This document shows positions 1-5,285 of a stretch of DNA of 7,916 bases, one piece after another. Made by a program: the position numbers and the translations under genes. Positions within the stretch are counted from its first letter, which is position 1, and each line of letters begins with the position of its first letter. Source of the DNA: an uncultured Hyphomonadaceae bacterium (GTDB lineage Bacteria; Pseudomonadota; Alphaproteobacteria; Caulobacterales; Hyphomonadaceae); NCBI GenBank assembly GCA_938049795.1, contig CALLCD010000023.1, positions 1 through 7,916 of the forward strand. Reading direction: 5' to 3'. Below the pieces are notes generated by a model, which was given only the letters and a program-made list of their open reading frames with translations, was not told the DNA's origin and did not search any database.

Positions 1-1
1 C

Positions 2-137
2 AAGCAGGTCCACGTGACACTGGACGGGACCCACGGCGAACTGGACCGCAACGTGCTCGACCGCATGGTCGCGCCGCTGGAACACATGCTGCGCAACTCT
101 GTTGCGCACGGCCTGGAAACGCCGGAACAGCGCCGCG
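2..137 (+). pseudogene. Fragment of ChpA/CheA-type hybrid histidine kinase (Pseudomonas-like)
   Basis: The frame starting at base 2 reads as an internal piece of a chemotaxis-type histidine kinase of the ChpA/PilL kind, which controls type IV pilus twitching. The visible part runs into the ATPase domain: a VLDRMVAPLEHMLRN segment followed by SVAHGLETPEQRR, the N-box region in which CheA-family proteins carry an RN-x-x-x-HG-x-E pattern (Asn and His contact ATP and Mg). About 45 residues are present; the start lies left of the window. Kinase similarity stops after the two Arg codons (131-136), where the sequence becomes the reverse complement of a dehydrogenase gene. The frame stays open to base 841, but that extension is antisense DNA and not kinase. 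Assignment to ChpA rather than another CheA homologue rests on recalled similarity. Codon choice (many CTG and GTG) matches the dehydrogenase piece and suggests Pseudomonas. Confidence 0.7.
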
Positions 138-138
138 T
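122..138. other. Chimeric junction 1 (inverted join between two Pseudomonas-type genes)
   Basis: Read on the + strand, bases 122-136 continue the kinase (Pro-Glu-Gln-Arg-Arg). Read on the - strand, bases 125-139 continue the dehydrogenase (Asp-Ala-Ala-Leu-Phe). Both readings are good family sequence over about 12-15 bases, so the breakpoint lies in a short shared microhomology. The two genes join in opposite orientation inside their coding regions, without terminal repeats, target duplication or transposase. This pattern is typical of amplification or assembly chimeras. Confidence 0.7.
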
Positions 139-757
139 CAAAGATATCGTGCGTGGCCGGCGTGTCGGGCAGCAGGTTCAGCACATAGTCGACCTCGCCC
201 ACCAGGCGCGCGAGATCGTCCAGGGCTGCTACCTCGGCGAATGGCGGCTGTTCACGGGCCTGGCTGGCCACACCGTACAGCACCACCCCGAACGGGCGCA
301 GGAACTCGGCCACGGCCTGGCCGATATCGCCGGTGCCGACGATCAATACCTTGCGGCCCTGCAGCGAGCAACCAGGGCGCTCATCCCAGCGCCGCTCCAC
401 CTGGCTGACCAGGCGCGACAGGACGTGCCGTTCATGGCCCAGCATGTAGGTGAGCATGTATTCGGCCATGACCTGGCCGAAAATGCCCACAGCGCGGGTC
501 AGGCGATACGCGCGGGGCAGCCCCGTGGCCAGCAGTGGCGTGATGCCGGCCCAGGTCGACTGCATCCAGTGGGGGCGATGCCCCTGGCGCAACAAGCTGG
601 CCAGCAGGTCGGGCTGGCCGAGCCAGACCGGGCACTGTGGCGCCAGCCGGGCCAATTGCGCGGAATCGTCGCTGGTCAGGACTTCAAGGTGCGGTGCCGC
701 CTGGTGCAACAGGTCGGCGTAGCGGGCGTGGTCATGCTCGGCAATCAGTACGCGCAT
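125..757 (-). pseudogene. D-isomer-specific 2-hydroxyacid dehydrogenase, C-terminally truncated
   Basis: Read from the ATG at 755-757, about 211 codons match the glyoxylate/hydroxypyruvate reductase-like branch of the D-2-hydroxyacid dehydrogenases, cytosolic NAD(P)H enzymes that reduce 2-keto acids. The start MRVLIAEHDH opens the substrate domain. A WMQSTWAGI stretch (residues 64-72) and the AEYML hinge helix (98-102) follow. The Rossmann nucleotide site GTGDIG is at 141-146, preceded by KVLIV. LLPDTPATHDIFDAALF (195-211) is the last recognisable part. The Arg, Glu and His catalytic residues of the family lie beyond this point and are missing, so the fragment cannot be active as shown. The frame stays open to the left edge of the window, but that part is antisense to the kinase. 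The start lies two bases after the YcgL stop codon, with no strong ribosome binding site, which suggests translational coupling. I recall the pair YcgL then 2-hydroxyacid dehydrogenase as a usual Pseudomonas arrangement. Confidence 0.85.
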
Positions 758-759
758 GA

Positions 760-918
760 TCAGGCGGGATCGTTTCGGTGCAGCAACTCGTCGGGCAGGT
801 GCTCGATGTACTCGTCATCCGGCGGCGGCATCTGCAGGTGATAACCCTGATTGTCGAGGTTTTCCAGCACCTTGGTGATGTCTTCGCGGGCCAGCTTGCG
901 TTCGGGGCTGAGCACCAG
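760..918 (-). pseudogene. YcgL domain-containing protein, C-terminal half only
   Basis: The - strand frame ending with TGA at 760-762 encodes 52 residues that match the C-terminal half of Pseudomonas YcgL-family proteins, small proteins of about 95-100 residues with no settled function. Recognisable parts are LVLSPERKLAREDI at the broken end, the YHLQMPPP turn, and the end EYIEHLPDELLHRNDPA. The N-terminal half, normally starting with a segment like MKRICSIYKS, is absent: upstream of the Leu codon the frame meets a stop (TGA, 919-921 read on the - strand) in unrelated DNA. The gene is therefore cut exactly at 918/919. The dehydrogenase gene starts two bases downstream. In Pseudomonas this family usually sits after the ribonuclease D gene (recalled), which would be expected upstream if the sequence were intact. 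Confidence 0.85.
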
Positions 919-921
919 TCA
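917..921. other. Chimeric junction 2 (YcgL fragment joined to AT-richer DNA)
   Basis: YcgL similarity on the - strand stops at base 918, and the next in-frame codon is a stop. From 919 rightward the DNA is visibly richer in A and T and carries the start of an unrelated - strand gene in a different frame. No repeat, tRNA or integrase flanks the break. Confidence 0.65.
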
Positions 922-965
922 CCAATAACCACAACAGCGCAAGCGCCAATCTCTTTGATATCCAT
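919..965 (-). pseudogene. 5' end of an unidentified gene, cut after 15 codons
   Basis: An ATG at 963-965 on the - strand opens the reading MDIKEIGACAVVVIG before the break at 918/919. It is preceded by an AAGGAG ribosome binding site (975-980) with a 9-base spacing, much better than expected by chance, so this is probably a true gene start whose body was lost at the junction. The peptide turns hydrophobic after residue 7, which would fit either the first strand of a nucleotide-binding fold or the start of a membrane segment. It is too short to identify. The frame continues past the junction as far as 732 as a 77-residue chimeric reading that is out of frame with YcgL and is not meaningful. 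Confidence 0.4.
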
Positions 966-974
966 AAGTCCACT

Positions 975-980
975 CTCCTT
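975..980 (-). promoter_or_regulatory. Ribosome binding site of the cut - strand gene
   Basis: CTCCTT on the + strand reads AAGGAG on the - strand, nine bases before the ATG at 965. It is the main evidence that 919-965 is the beginning of a real gene. Confidence 0.5.
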
Positions 981-1093
981 CTTTTTGTGGCGTGATCTTA
1001 CACTGTTTAAGTGGCATTTTTATTATTCAACTATCTGAGATTGTGGGACGAAATTCAAACTTTGTTAGCCATAAGCCGTCTCGCCCTCCCGCC

Positions 1094-1119
1094 ACGTCAC
1101 GACTTGACGTTTACGTCAA
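1094..1119. promoter_or_regulatory. Overlapping palindromic operator-like sites upstream of the thiolase
   Basis: Bases 1104-1119 form a perfect inverted repeat, TTGACGT, two bases, ACGTCAA. A second perfect repeat shares its left arm: ACGTCA (1094-1099), five bases, TGACGT (1105-1110). The site ends 42 bases before the thiolase start. Its form, TTGACGT-TT-ACGTCAA, resembles operators of MerR-family regulators of branched-chain amino acid and fatty acid catabolism in proteobacteria (LiuR type), whose targets include thiolases and acyl-CoA enzymes. That assignment is from memory; no such regulator gene is visible here. The symmetry itself is seen directly. Confidence 0.5.
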
Positions 1120-1161
1120 CGCCCGCATGATCAGGTGATACATATTCAGGGAGATTACATC

Positions 1162-2406
1162 ATGGCCGAAGCTTATATCATCGACGCCTGCCGGACACCG
1201 CGCGGGATTGGCAAAGTCGGAAAAGGGTCTCTCGCCCATCTCCACCCCCAGCATCTTGGTGCAACCGTGCTTGGCGCGATCCGCGACCGCAACAATCTCG
1301 ACACGGCGACCGTAGACGACATCATCTGGGGCACAAGTTCCCAGCGCGGCGCGCAAGGCGCAGACCTTGGCCGTATGGCCGCGCTGGATGCGGGTTACGA
1401 CATCAAAGCCTCCGGCGTCACGCTCGACAGGTTTTGCGGCTCGGGCATCACCTCGGTCAATCTCGCCGCAGCCCAAGTCATGTCCGGTATGGAAGATTGC
1501 GTCATTGCGGGCGGGACAGAAATGATGAGCTACACCGCCGCAACCGCCGACCCGAAAGTGCCGCCCATGCTCGACGGCGGCAACATGTCCCTGCGCGCAA
1601 AACATCCCCAAACCCAGCAAGGCGTCTGCGCCGACGCCATCGCCACGCTTGAAGGCATTGACCGCGAGGCCGTCGATCAGCTTGCCTTTACCAGCCAGCA
1701 ACGCGCCGCCCACGCCATCGCCGAAGGGCGGTTCGACAGATCGCTCGTCGCCGTGCACAATCTCGATGGCTCCCTCGCGCTCGACAAGGAAGAGTTCCCG
1801 CGTCCGGGCACGACAATGGAAACCCTTGGCGGCCTCAAAACCGTGTTCAACATGTATATGGACATCCCCGTCGATGAAGAGGGCAACACTTACGGCAATC
1901 TGATCACCGGCAAATATGACGCCCTGCAAAACGGCATCAACCATGTCCATCATGCGGGCAATTCGTCCGGCGTAGTCGATGGGGCGGCGGCGCTTTTGCT
2001 GGCGTCCGAGACCTATGCCAACGCCAACGGGCTCAAGCCCCGCGCACGCATCGTCGCAACCGCCAATATGGGCGATTGCCCGACCCTGATGCTCAACGCG
2101 CCCGTCCCCGCCGCCCGCAAAGTGCTCGCCAAGGCCGGACTGACCACCGATGACATCGACGTCTACGAAATCAACGAAGCCTTCTCGGTTGTGGCCGAAA
2201 AGTTCATCCGCGATCTCGAGCTTGACCGCTCCAAAGTTAATATCAATGGCGGCGCGATGGCACTTGGTCACCCGATTGGCGCAACCGGCTCCATCCTGAT
2301 CGGCACGGCGCTCGACGAACTGGAGCGCTCCGGTGGCCGCTATGGCCTCATCACCATGTGCGCCGCTGGCGGCATGGCCCCTGCCATCATCATCGAACGC
2401 GTGTAG
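1162..2406 (+). CDS. Thiolase (acetyl-CoA C-acyltransferase / acetyltransferase)
   Basis: A 414-residue cytosolic thiolase, the usual family length being about 390-430. Thiolases cleave 3-ketoacyl-CoA with CoA to release acetyl-CoA, or run the reverse condensation. The acyl-carrying cysteine is Cys92 in DRFCGSG. The C-terminal catalytic parts are NEAF (338-341), GGAMALGHPIGATGS (363-377) with His370, and the second cysteine Cys400 in CAAGG. All key residues are present, so the enzyme should be active. The ATG at 1162 is chosen because AGGGAG (1148-1153) lies 8 bases upstream and MAEAYIIDACRTP is the typical thiolase start; an in-frame GTG at 1135 would add nine unlikely residues. Chain-length specificity cannot be read from the sequence. 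It may act in beta-oxidation, in branched-chain or steroid side-chain breakdown, or in acetoacetyl-CoA formation. A dehydrogenase follows after 29 bases, suggesting one transcript. Confidence 0.9.
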   Translation: MAEAYIIDACRTPRGIGKVGKGSLAHLHPQHLGATVLGAIRDRNNLDTATVDDIIWGTSSQRGAQGADLGRMAALDAGYDIKASGVTLDRFCGSGITSVNLAAAQVMSGMEDCVIAGGTEMMSYTAATADPKVPPMLDGGNMSLRAKHPQTQQGVCADAIATLEGIDREAVDQLAFTSQQRAAHAIAEGRFDRSLVAVHNLDGSLALDKEEFPRPGTTMETLGGLKTVFNMYMDIPVDEEGNTYGNLITGKYDALQNGINHVHHAGNSSGVVDGAAALLLASETYANANGLKPRARIVATANMGDCPTLMLNAPVPAARKVLAKAGLTTDDIDVYEINEAFSVVAEKFIRDLELDRSKVNINGGAMALGHPIGATGSILIGTALDELERSGGRYGLITMCAAGGMAPAIIIERV

Positions 2407-2435
2407 CAACAAGCCCAAACAAGGACCCAAAGCCC

Positions 2436-3263
2436 ATGAGCAAAATTGATGGAACCGTCGCCTTCGTGACCGGCGGCGCGTCGGGTATTGGCTTGGCAAT
2501 CGCAAAATCACTCGCCGGGCGCGGCGCAAGCGTGATGCTGGCGGACATTAATGAAGACGCCTTGGCCAGAGCAAAAGCCGAGCTTGTCTCTATGGGCGCA
2601 AAAGCCGCCACGGTGCTCTGCGATGTCTCCGACGAAGCGGCTGTGCGCAAAGCGGCCGAGGTGACGATGGACGCGTTCGGCGCGGTCAACATCATCGTCA
2701 ATAATGCCGGTGTTGCCATTGGCGGCCAACCCGGCCAGATCAGCCTTGAGGACTGGCGCTGGATTGTCGACATCAATCTGATGGGCGTCGTCTACGGTGT
2801 GGAAATTTTCACCCCGCTGATCGAGGCATCGGGCGGCGGGCATATCGTCAATGTCGCCTCCTTGGCCGGCCATATGGCCGCCCCCGGCATGGGGCCGTAT
2901 AATGCCACCAAATTTGCCGTGGTCGGATATTCAGAAAGCCTCGTCCAGGAACTTGCCGACCGCAAAATCGGCGTCAGCGTCCTGTGTCCGGGCTGGGTGC
3001 GCACGAACATCCACAAGAGCAGCGCTGGCAGCCCGTCCAATGGCGCAGGGCTCCCAACCGATCAATTGGCCGAGATTTCATCGGTCATCGACAATGGCCT
3101 TGATCCAGCCGATGTCGCCGAATGGACCGCCGACTGTGTCGAGGCAAACCGCTTCTACGTCTTCACCCACGGCTCGATGCGGCCCCTCGTCGAAGCCCGT
3201 CACGCTATGGTGCAGGCCGACTTTGACGCGAGCCTCACCAATCCCGCCTTCAAAGGCCGATAG
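2436..3263 (+). CDS. SDR-family NAD(P)-dependent oxidoreductase
   Basis: A classical short-chain dehydrogenase/reductase of 275 residues. The cofactor loop TGGASGIG is at 12-19, CDV at 62-64 places Asp63 near the adenine, and NNAG is at 89-92. The catalytic set is Asn114 (in DINLMG), Ser142 (in VASLAG), Tyr155 and Lys159 (YNATK). CPGWVRT (184-190) is the usual post-catalytic motif. Asp37 at the end of the second strand (LADIN) favours NAD over NADP. The ATG at 2436 follows an AAGGA (2421-2425) with 10-base spacing. The substrate is unknown; next to a thiolase it may be a hydroxyacyl-CoA or an alcohol in the same breakdown route, which is inference. The C-terminal part (about 190-275) is longer than the minimal fold and resembles SDRs often found in lipid and xenobiotic catabolism clusters. 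The next gene starts 8 bases after its stop. Confidence 0.88.
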   Translation: MSKIDGTVAFVTGGASGIGLAIAKSLAGRGASVMLADINEDALARAKAELVSMGAKAATVLCDVSDEAAVRKAAEVTMDAFGAVNIIVNNAGVAIGGQPGQISLEDWRWIVDINLMGVVYGVEIFTPLIEASGGGHIVNVASLAGHMAAPGMGPYNATKFAVVGYSESLVQELADRKIGVSVLCPGWVRTNIHKSSAGSPSNGAGLPTDQLAEISSVIDNGLDPADVAEWTADCVEANRFYVFTHGSMRPLVEARHAMVQADFDASLTNPAFKGR

Positions 3264-3271
3264 CCGCAGAT

Positions 3272-3673
3272 ATGGACAAACCCGATTTGCCCCGCCATAT
3301 CGGGCAAATGGCCAAAGCGCGATCCACACCCGACCCAAAAGCCATAAGGCTGAGCATCCGGCTCGACTTGCCCGATGGCAGCCGGTTTGGGCCGGGCCGC
3401 GCCGCACTTCTGACCGCCCTCGGAGACACCGGCTCAATCACCGCCGCCGCCCGCGCGCTGAACATGTCCTATCCCAAAGCGCTCAGGCTGATCGACGAAA
3501 TGAACGCGCAATTCACCGCGCCGCTGGTGGAGACCTATCAAGGTGGTCCCAAGCGCGGCGGGGCCACGGTCACCCCGATGGGAGAACAGGTCCGCGCCCT
3601 CTACGAAACCTTGACGCGCACCGCGGACACCTCCAACATCGCAACCCTCAAAGCGCTGCTCGACCTGTGTTGA
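3272..3673 (+). CDS. ModE-type winged helix-turn-helix regulator, DNA-binding domain only
   Basis: This 133-residue protein matches the N-terminal DNA-binding domain of ModE, the molybdate-responsive repressor. The signature is ALLTALGDTGSITAAARAL (45-63), then MSYPKALRLIDEMN (65-78) as recognition helix and dimer contact, then PLVETYQGG (84-92) and GGATVTPMGEQV (96-107) as the wing. The E. coli protein is about 260 residues and has C-terminal TOBE/Mop domains that bind molybdate; these are absent, and the gene ends with a normal stop and no sign of a frameshift. How it senses molybdenum, if it does, is unclear. The ATG at 3272 has no good ribosome binding site; ATG 3308 is an alternative giving 121 residues. 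It lies 8 bases after the dehydrogenase and 47 bases before xdhC. A ModE-box-like palindrome sits in the gap, so it probably controls the Moco genes downstream. Confidence 0.8.
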   Translation: MDKPDLPRHIGQMAKARSTPDPKAIRLSIRLDLPDGSRFGPGRAALLTALGDTGSITAAARALNMSYPKALRLIDEMNAQFTAPLVETYQGGPKRGGATVTPMGEQVRALYETLTRTADTSNIATLKALLDLC

Positions 3674-3685
3674 TGCCCTCGCGCC

Positions 3686-3721
3686 TTGCCCCCGCTATAA
3701 ACAATCATTTATAACGGGATA
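3686..3721 (+). promoter_or_regulatory. Possible sigma70-type promoter of the Moco operon, leaderless
   Basis: TTGCCC (3686-3691, four of six matches to the -35 consensus) is followed by an 18-base spacer and TATAAC (3710-3715, five of six to the -10 consensus). Transcription would start about 6-8 bases after the -10, at or just after A3721, the first base of the xdhC ATG. There is no room for a ribosome binding site, since GGG at 3716-3718 is only two bases from the ATG. A leaderless transcript therefore fits best. The -10 lies inside the ModE-like palindrome, so a bound regulator would block RNA polymerase. Confidence 0.45.
3691..3718. promoter_or_regulatory. ModE-box-like operator upstream of xdhC
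   Basis: An 11-base inverted repeat with one mismatch: CCCGCTATAAA (3691-3701), spacer CAATCA, TTTATAACGGG (3708-3718). The core, CGCTATAAA-N6-TTTATAACG, closely resembles the E. coli ModE box, which has the form CG-T/C-TATATA, a short spacer, and TATATAACG. It sits between a ModE-like regulator gene and a molybdenum cofactor operon, where such a site is expected. It could also be read as a hairpin, but the spacing right at the start codon, the AT-rich arms and the match to a known operator favour a protein binding site over a terminator. Confidence 0.7.
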
Positions 3722-4689
3722 TGGATTTTTCCGCGCCCCTTCCCGCCCAAACCCGCTCGACGCAACGCGTACACGAACACCCGCTCGACGTGTTGCGATT
3801 TGTGATCGAGCAGACGCGGGCAAATACAAGCTGCGCGCTCGTCATGATCACAGGCACAGATGGCGGCGCTGTCCGCGATGCGGGCGCTGTGATGGCCGTG
3901 GCCGAGACAGGCGCAAAAAGCGGTTATCTGTCGGGCGGCTGCATCGACGCCGATATTGCGCTGAATGCCCAAAAAGCCATAAAAGACAACGCGCCGCTCG
4001 CCTTGCGCTATGGTCGCGGCTCGCCGTTTACAGATATAAAGCTTCCCTGCGGCGGCGGCATTGACCTCGCCATCATTCCGCGTCCGGACCTTGACGTGAT
4101 TGCAAAAACCATCGCCCGCCTCGAACACCGCCAGCACGCACATCTTGCCTTGGTTGACCTTATCGCCCCGTCCGCACACCCGTCCGCCCTGCCCGATTTC
4201 GCCGCCCACTTCCGCCCCAAACTGGCGCTGCGCATTGCCGGCATCGGAGCCGACCCGCTCGCCCTGCTCGAACTCGCCGAGGCCGCGGGCATAGACGCCG
4301 TACTCTGGTCACAGGACGCCGATTGCCGCGCGCAGGCGGAAGCCTTCTGCGCTCATGCGCCGATTGCTCTGACCACACCACGCGCCCTGCCCGACATGCG
4401 CGACGATGCACACACCGCCTTCATCCTGATGGCGCATGACCCGGACTGGGAAACCCCGCTCCTGCGTCAGGCGCTCGCTGGGTCCGCCTTCTATATCGGT
4501 GCCGTGGGCAGCCCGAACACGCATCGCATCCGCTGCGAAACACTCCGGACGGCGGGCGTGAGCGACAGTGATATTGCCCGCATCCACGGCCCCGTCGGTC
4601 TCGTTCCGTCCATGCGCGACGCCTCCATGCTGGCGATCTCGTGTCTTGCGGAGATTGTCGGGCACTTCCATCAGAAGGCAACGGCATGA
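3721..4689 (+). CDS. xdhC: XdhC family protein (Moco sulfuration and insertion for xanthine-oxidase-type enzymes)
   Basis: A 322-residue protein with the two parts of the XdhC/CoxI family. The N-terminal domain holds HPLDVLRF (20-27), MITGTDGGAVRDAGAVMAV (42-60), the conserved GYLSGGCIDADI (68-79) with Cys74, and KLPCGGGIDL (107-116) with Cys110. The C-terminal Rossmann-like domain has GIGADPLALLELAEAAG (174-190), MAHDPDWETPLL (237-248), YIGAVGSPNTH (258-268) and IHGPVGL (288-294). In Rhodobacter, XdhC binds Moco, promotes its sulfuration and passes it to xanthine dehydrogenase in the cytosol. No xanthine dehydrogenase is in this window, so the client is unknown. The ATG at 3721 is kept because HPLDVLRF is conserved and no later start precedes it, although it has no ribosome binding site and lies two bases from the ModE-like box. 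It overlaps the next gene by four bases (ATGA). It is the first gene of the Moco operon. Confidence 0.85.
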   Translation: MDFSAPLPAQTRSTQRVHEHPLDVLRFVIEQTRANTSCALVMITGTDGGAVRDAGAVMAVAETGAKSGYLSGGCIDADIALNAQKAIKDNAPLALRYGRGSPFTDIKLPCGGGIDLAIIPRPDLDVIAKTIARLEHRQHAHLALVDLIAPSAHPSALPDFAAHFRPKLALRIAGIGADPLALLELAEAAGIDAVLWSQDADCRAQAEAFCAHAPIALTTPRALPDMRDDAHTAFILMAHDPDWETPLLRQALAGSAFYIGAVGSPNTHRIRCETLRTAGVSDSDIARIHGPVGLVPSMRDASMLAISCLAEIVGHFHQKATA

Positions 4690-5285
4690 CACCGAGTACC
4701 TCCGCCACCATCCTCCTCGCCAGCGGACGATCCGAACGGTTCGGACCAGACGACAAACTGCTCGCCACGCTCAATGGTCGTCCGCTCGGAAGCTATGCCG
4801 CAAGCCTGATGCAAGCCGAGCGATCCCCGCTCCATTGCGCCATCCTCCCGCACAATATGCCAGACCGGACTGCGCTTTTCCGCGAGGCTGGCTGGCACAT
4901 TTTGACCAATCCGGCCCCCGAGAACGGGCAAGGCACCTCGCTCGCCATCGCGGCAAAGCACTTGCTGATAACCGAGGCAACATCCGCGCTGATCCTCCTC
5001 GCCGATATGCCATTTGTGTCTGAGGGTTATGTACGTGCCCTAATAGACAAAGCACCCACAGATCATGCCGTCATGAGCCAGAACGGCGACATCCTCCAAC
5101 CGCCCGCTTTGTTCCCGCGCAGCACGTTCGCACAGCTTGCCAGCGCCACAGGCGACACCGGCGCGCGCAAAATTTTCAACACATTGCCCAACACCGCCAC
5201 GCATCCCATTAGCCTCGGCATGGCCCGCGACATCGACACGCAAGCCGCCCTCATCAGCGCACAGGAAAGCCCGCTTCATGTCTAA
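4686..5285 (+). CDS. MobA/MocA-like molybdenum cofactor nucleotidyltransferase
   Basis: A 199-residue nucleotidyltransferase of the MobA-like NTP transferase fold. These enzymes attach CMP (MocA) or GMP (MobA) to Moco. The nucleotide loop is LLASGRSERFG (10-20), followed by DDKLLATLNGRPL (22-34); the common form is LAAG or LAGG, here with Ser13. ENGQGTSLA (79-87) and LADMPFV (105-111), where Asp107 should bind Mg, are the other core parts; GDTGAR (156-161) fits the MocA side. Pairing with xdhC points to CTP:molybdopterin cytidylyltransferase (MocA), because XdhC clients carry the cytosine dinucleotide cofactor. This is inference, and the exact nucleotide cannot be settled by eye. The ATG at 4686 overlaps the xdhC stop (ATGA), indicating translational coupling. 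Its end overlaps moaA by eight bases. A further in-frame ATG at 4641 lies within xdhC and is less likely. Confidence 0.8.
   Translation: MTPSTSATILLASGRSERFGPDDKLLATLNGRPLGSYAASLMQAERSPLHCAILPHNMPDRTALFREAGWHILTNPAPENGQGTSLAIAAKHLLITEATSALILLADMPFVSEGYVRALIDKAPTDHAVMSQNGDILQPPALFPRSTFAQLASATGDTGARKIFNTLPNTATHPISLGMARDIDTQAALISAQESPLHV

Larger units (their letters stand above)
966..1161. other. Intergenic region between diverging genes
   Basis: About 195 bases hold no convincing coding sequence. Bases 980 to about 1075 are AT-rich, for example in the stretch TTTTTATTATTCAAC. From about 1078 the composition changes to the GC-rich style of the genes to the right. The region should contain promoters for the - strand gene and for the thiolase. 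I see no clean -35/-10 pair for either, only weak candidates. The operator-like palindromes at 1094-1119 are listed separately. I cannot exclude another artificial join near 1075-1085, where the composition changes. Confidence 0.5.

Noticed and set aside
14..841. Long + strand frame of 275 codons covering the left part
   Set aside because: Only its first 41 or so codons are kinase; the rest is the antisense of the dehydrogenase and YcgL genes and has no family resemblance.
1..918. Natural horizontal transfer of Pseudomonas genes into an alphaproteobacterium
   Set aside because: All three genes are broken, the joins fall within coding sequence at microhomology or blunt points, and no mobility genes are present; an artefact explains this more simply.
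753..1135. Shared 12-base sequence CGCATGATCAGG at 753-764 and 1124-1135
   Set aside because: One or two 12-base repeats are expected by chance in about 8 kb, and neither copy lies at a junction.
1135..1161. Upstream GTG start for the thiolase
   Set aside because: It adds nine residues before the normal family start and lacks a ribosome binding site, whereas the ATG at 1162 has AGGGAG.
1111..2529. 472-codon frame antisense to the thiolase
   Set aside because: It lies opposite a complete thiolase with all catalytic residues. Long antisense frames are common in GC-rich genes, and its start is inside the dehydrogenase gene.
2851..3714. 287-codon + strand frame overlapping the dehydrogenase and the ModE-like gene
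   Set aside because: Its composition is low-complexity (Pro, Arg, Ser, Ala) and it overlaps two recognisable genes in another frame.
3691..3718. Reading the palindrome as a transcription terminator after the regulator gene
   Set aside because: The stem is AT-rich with no T tract after it, it runs straight into the xdhC start codon, and it fits a ModE box better.
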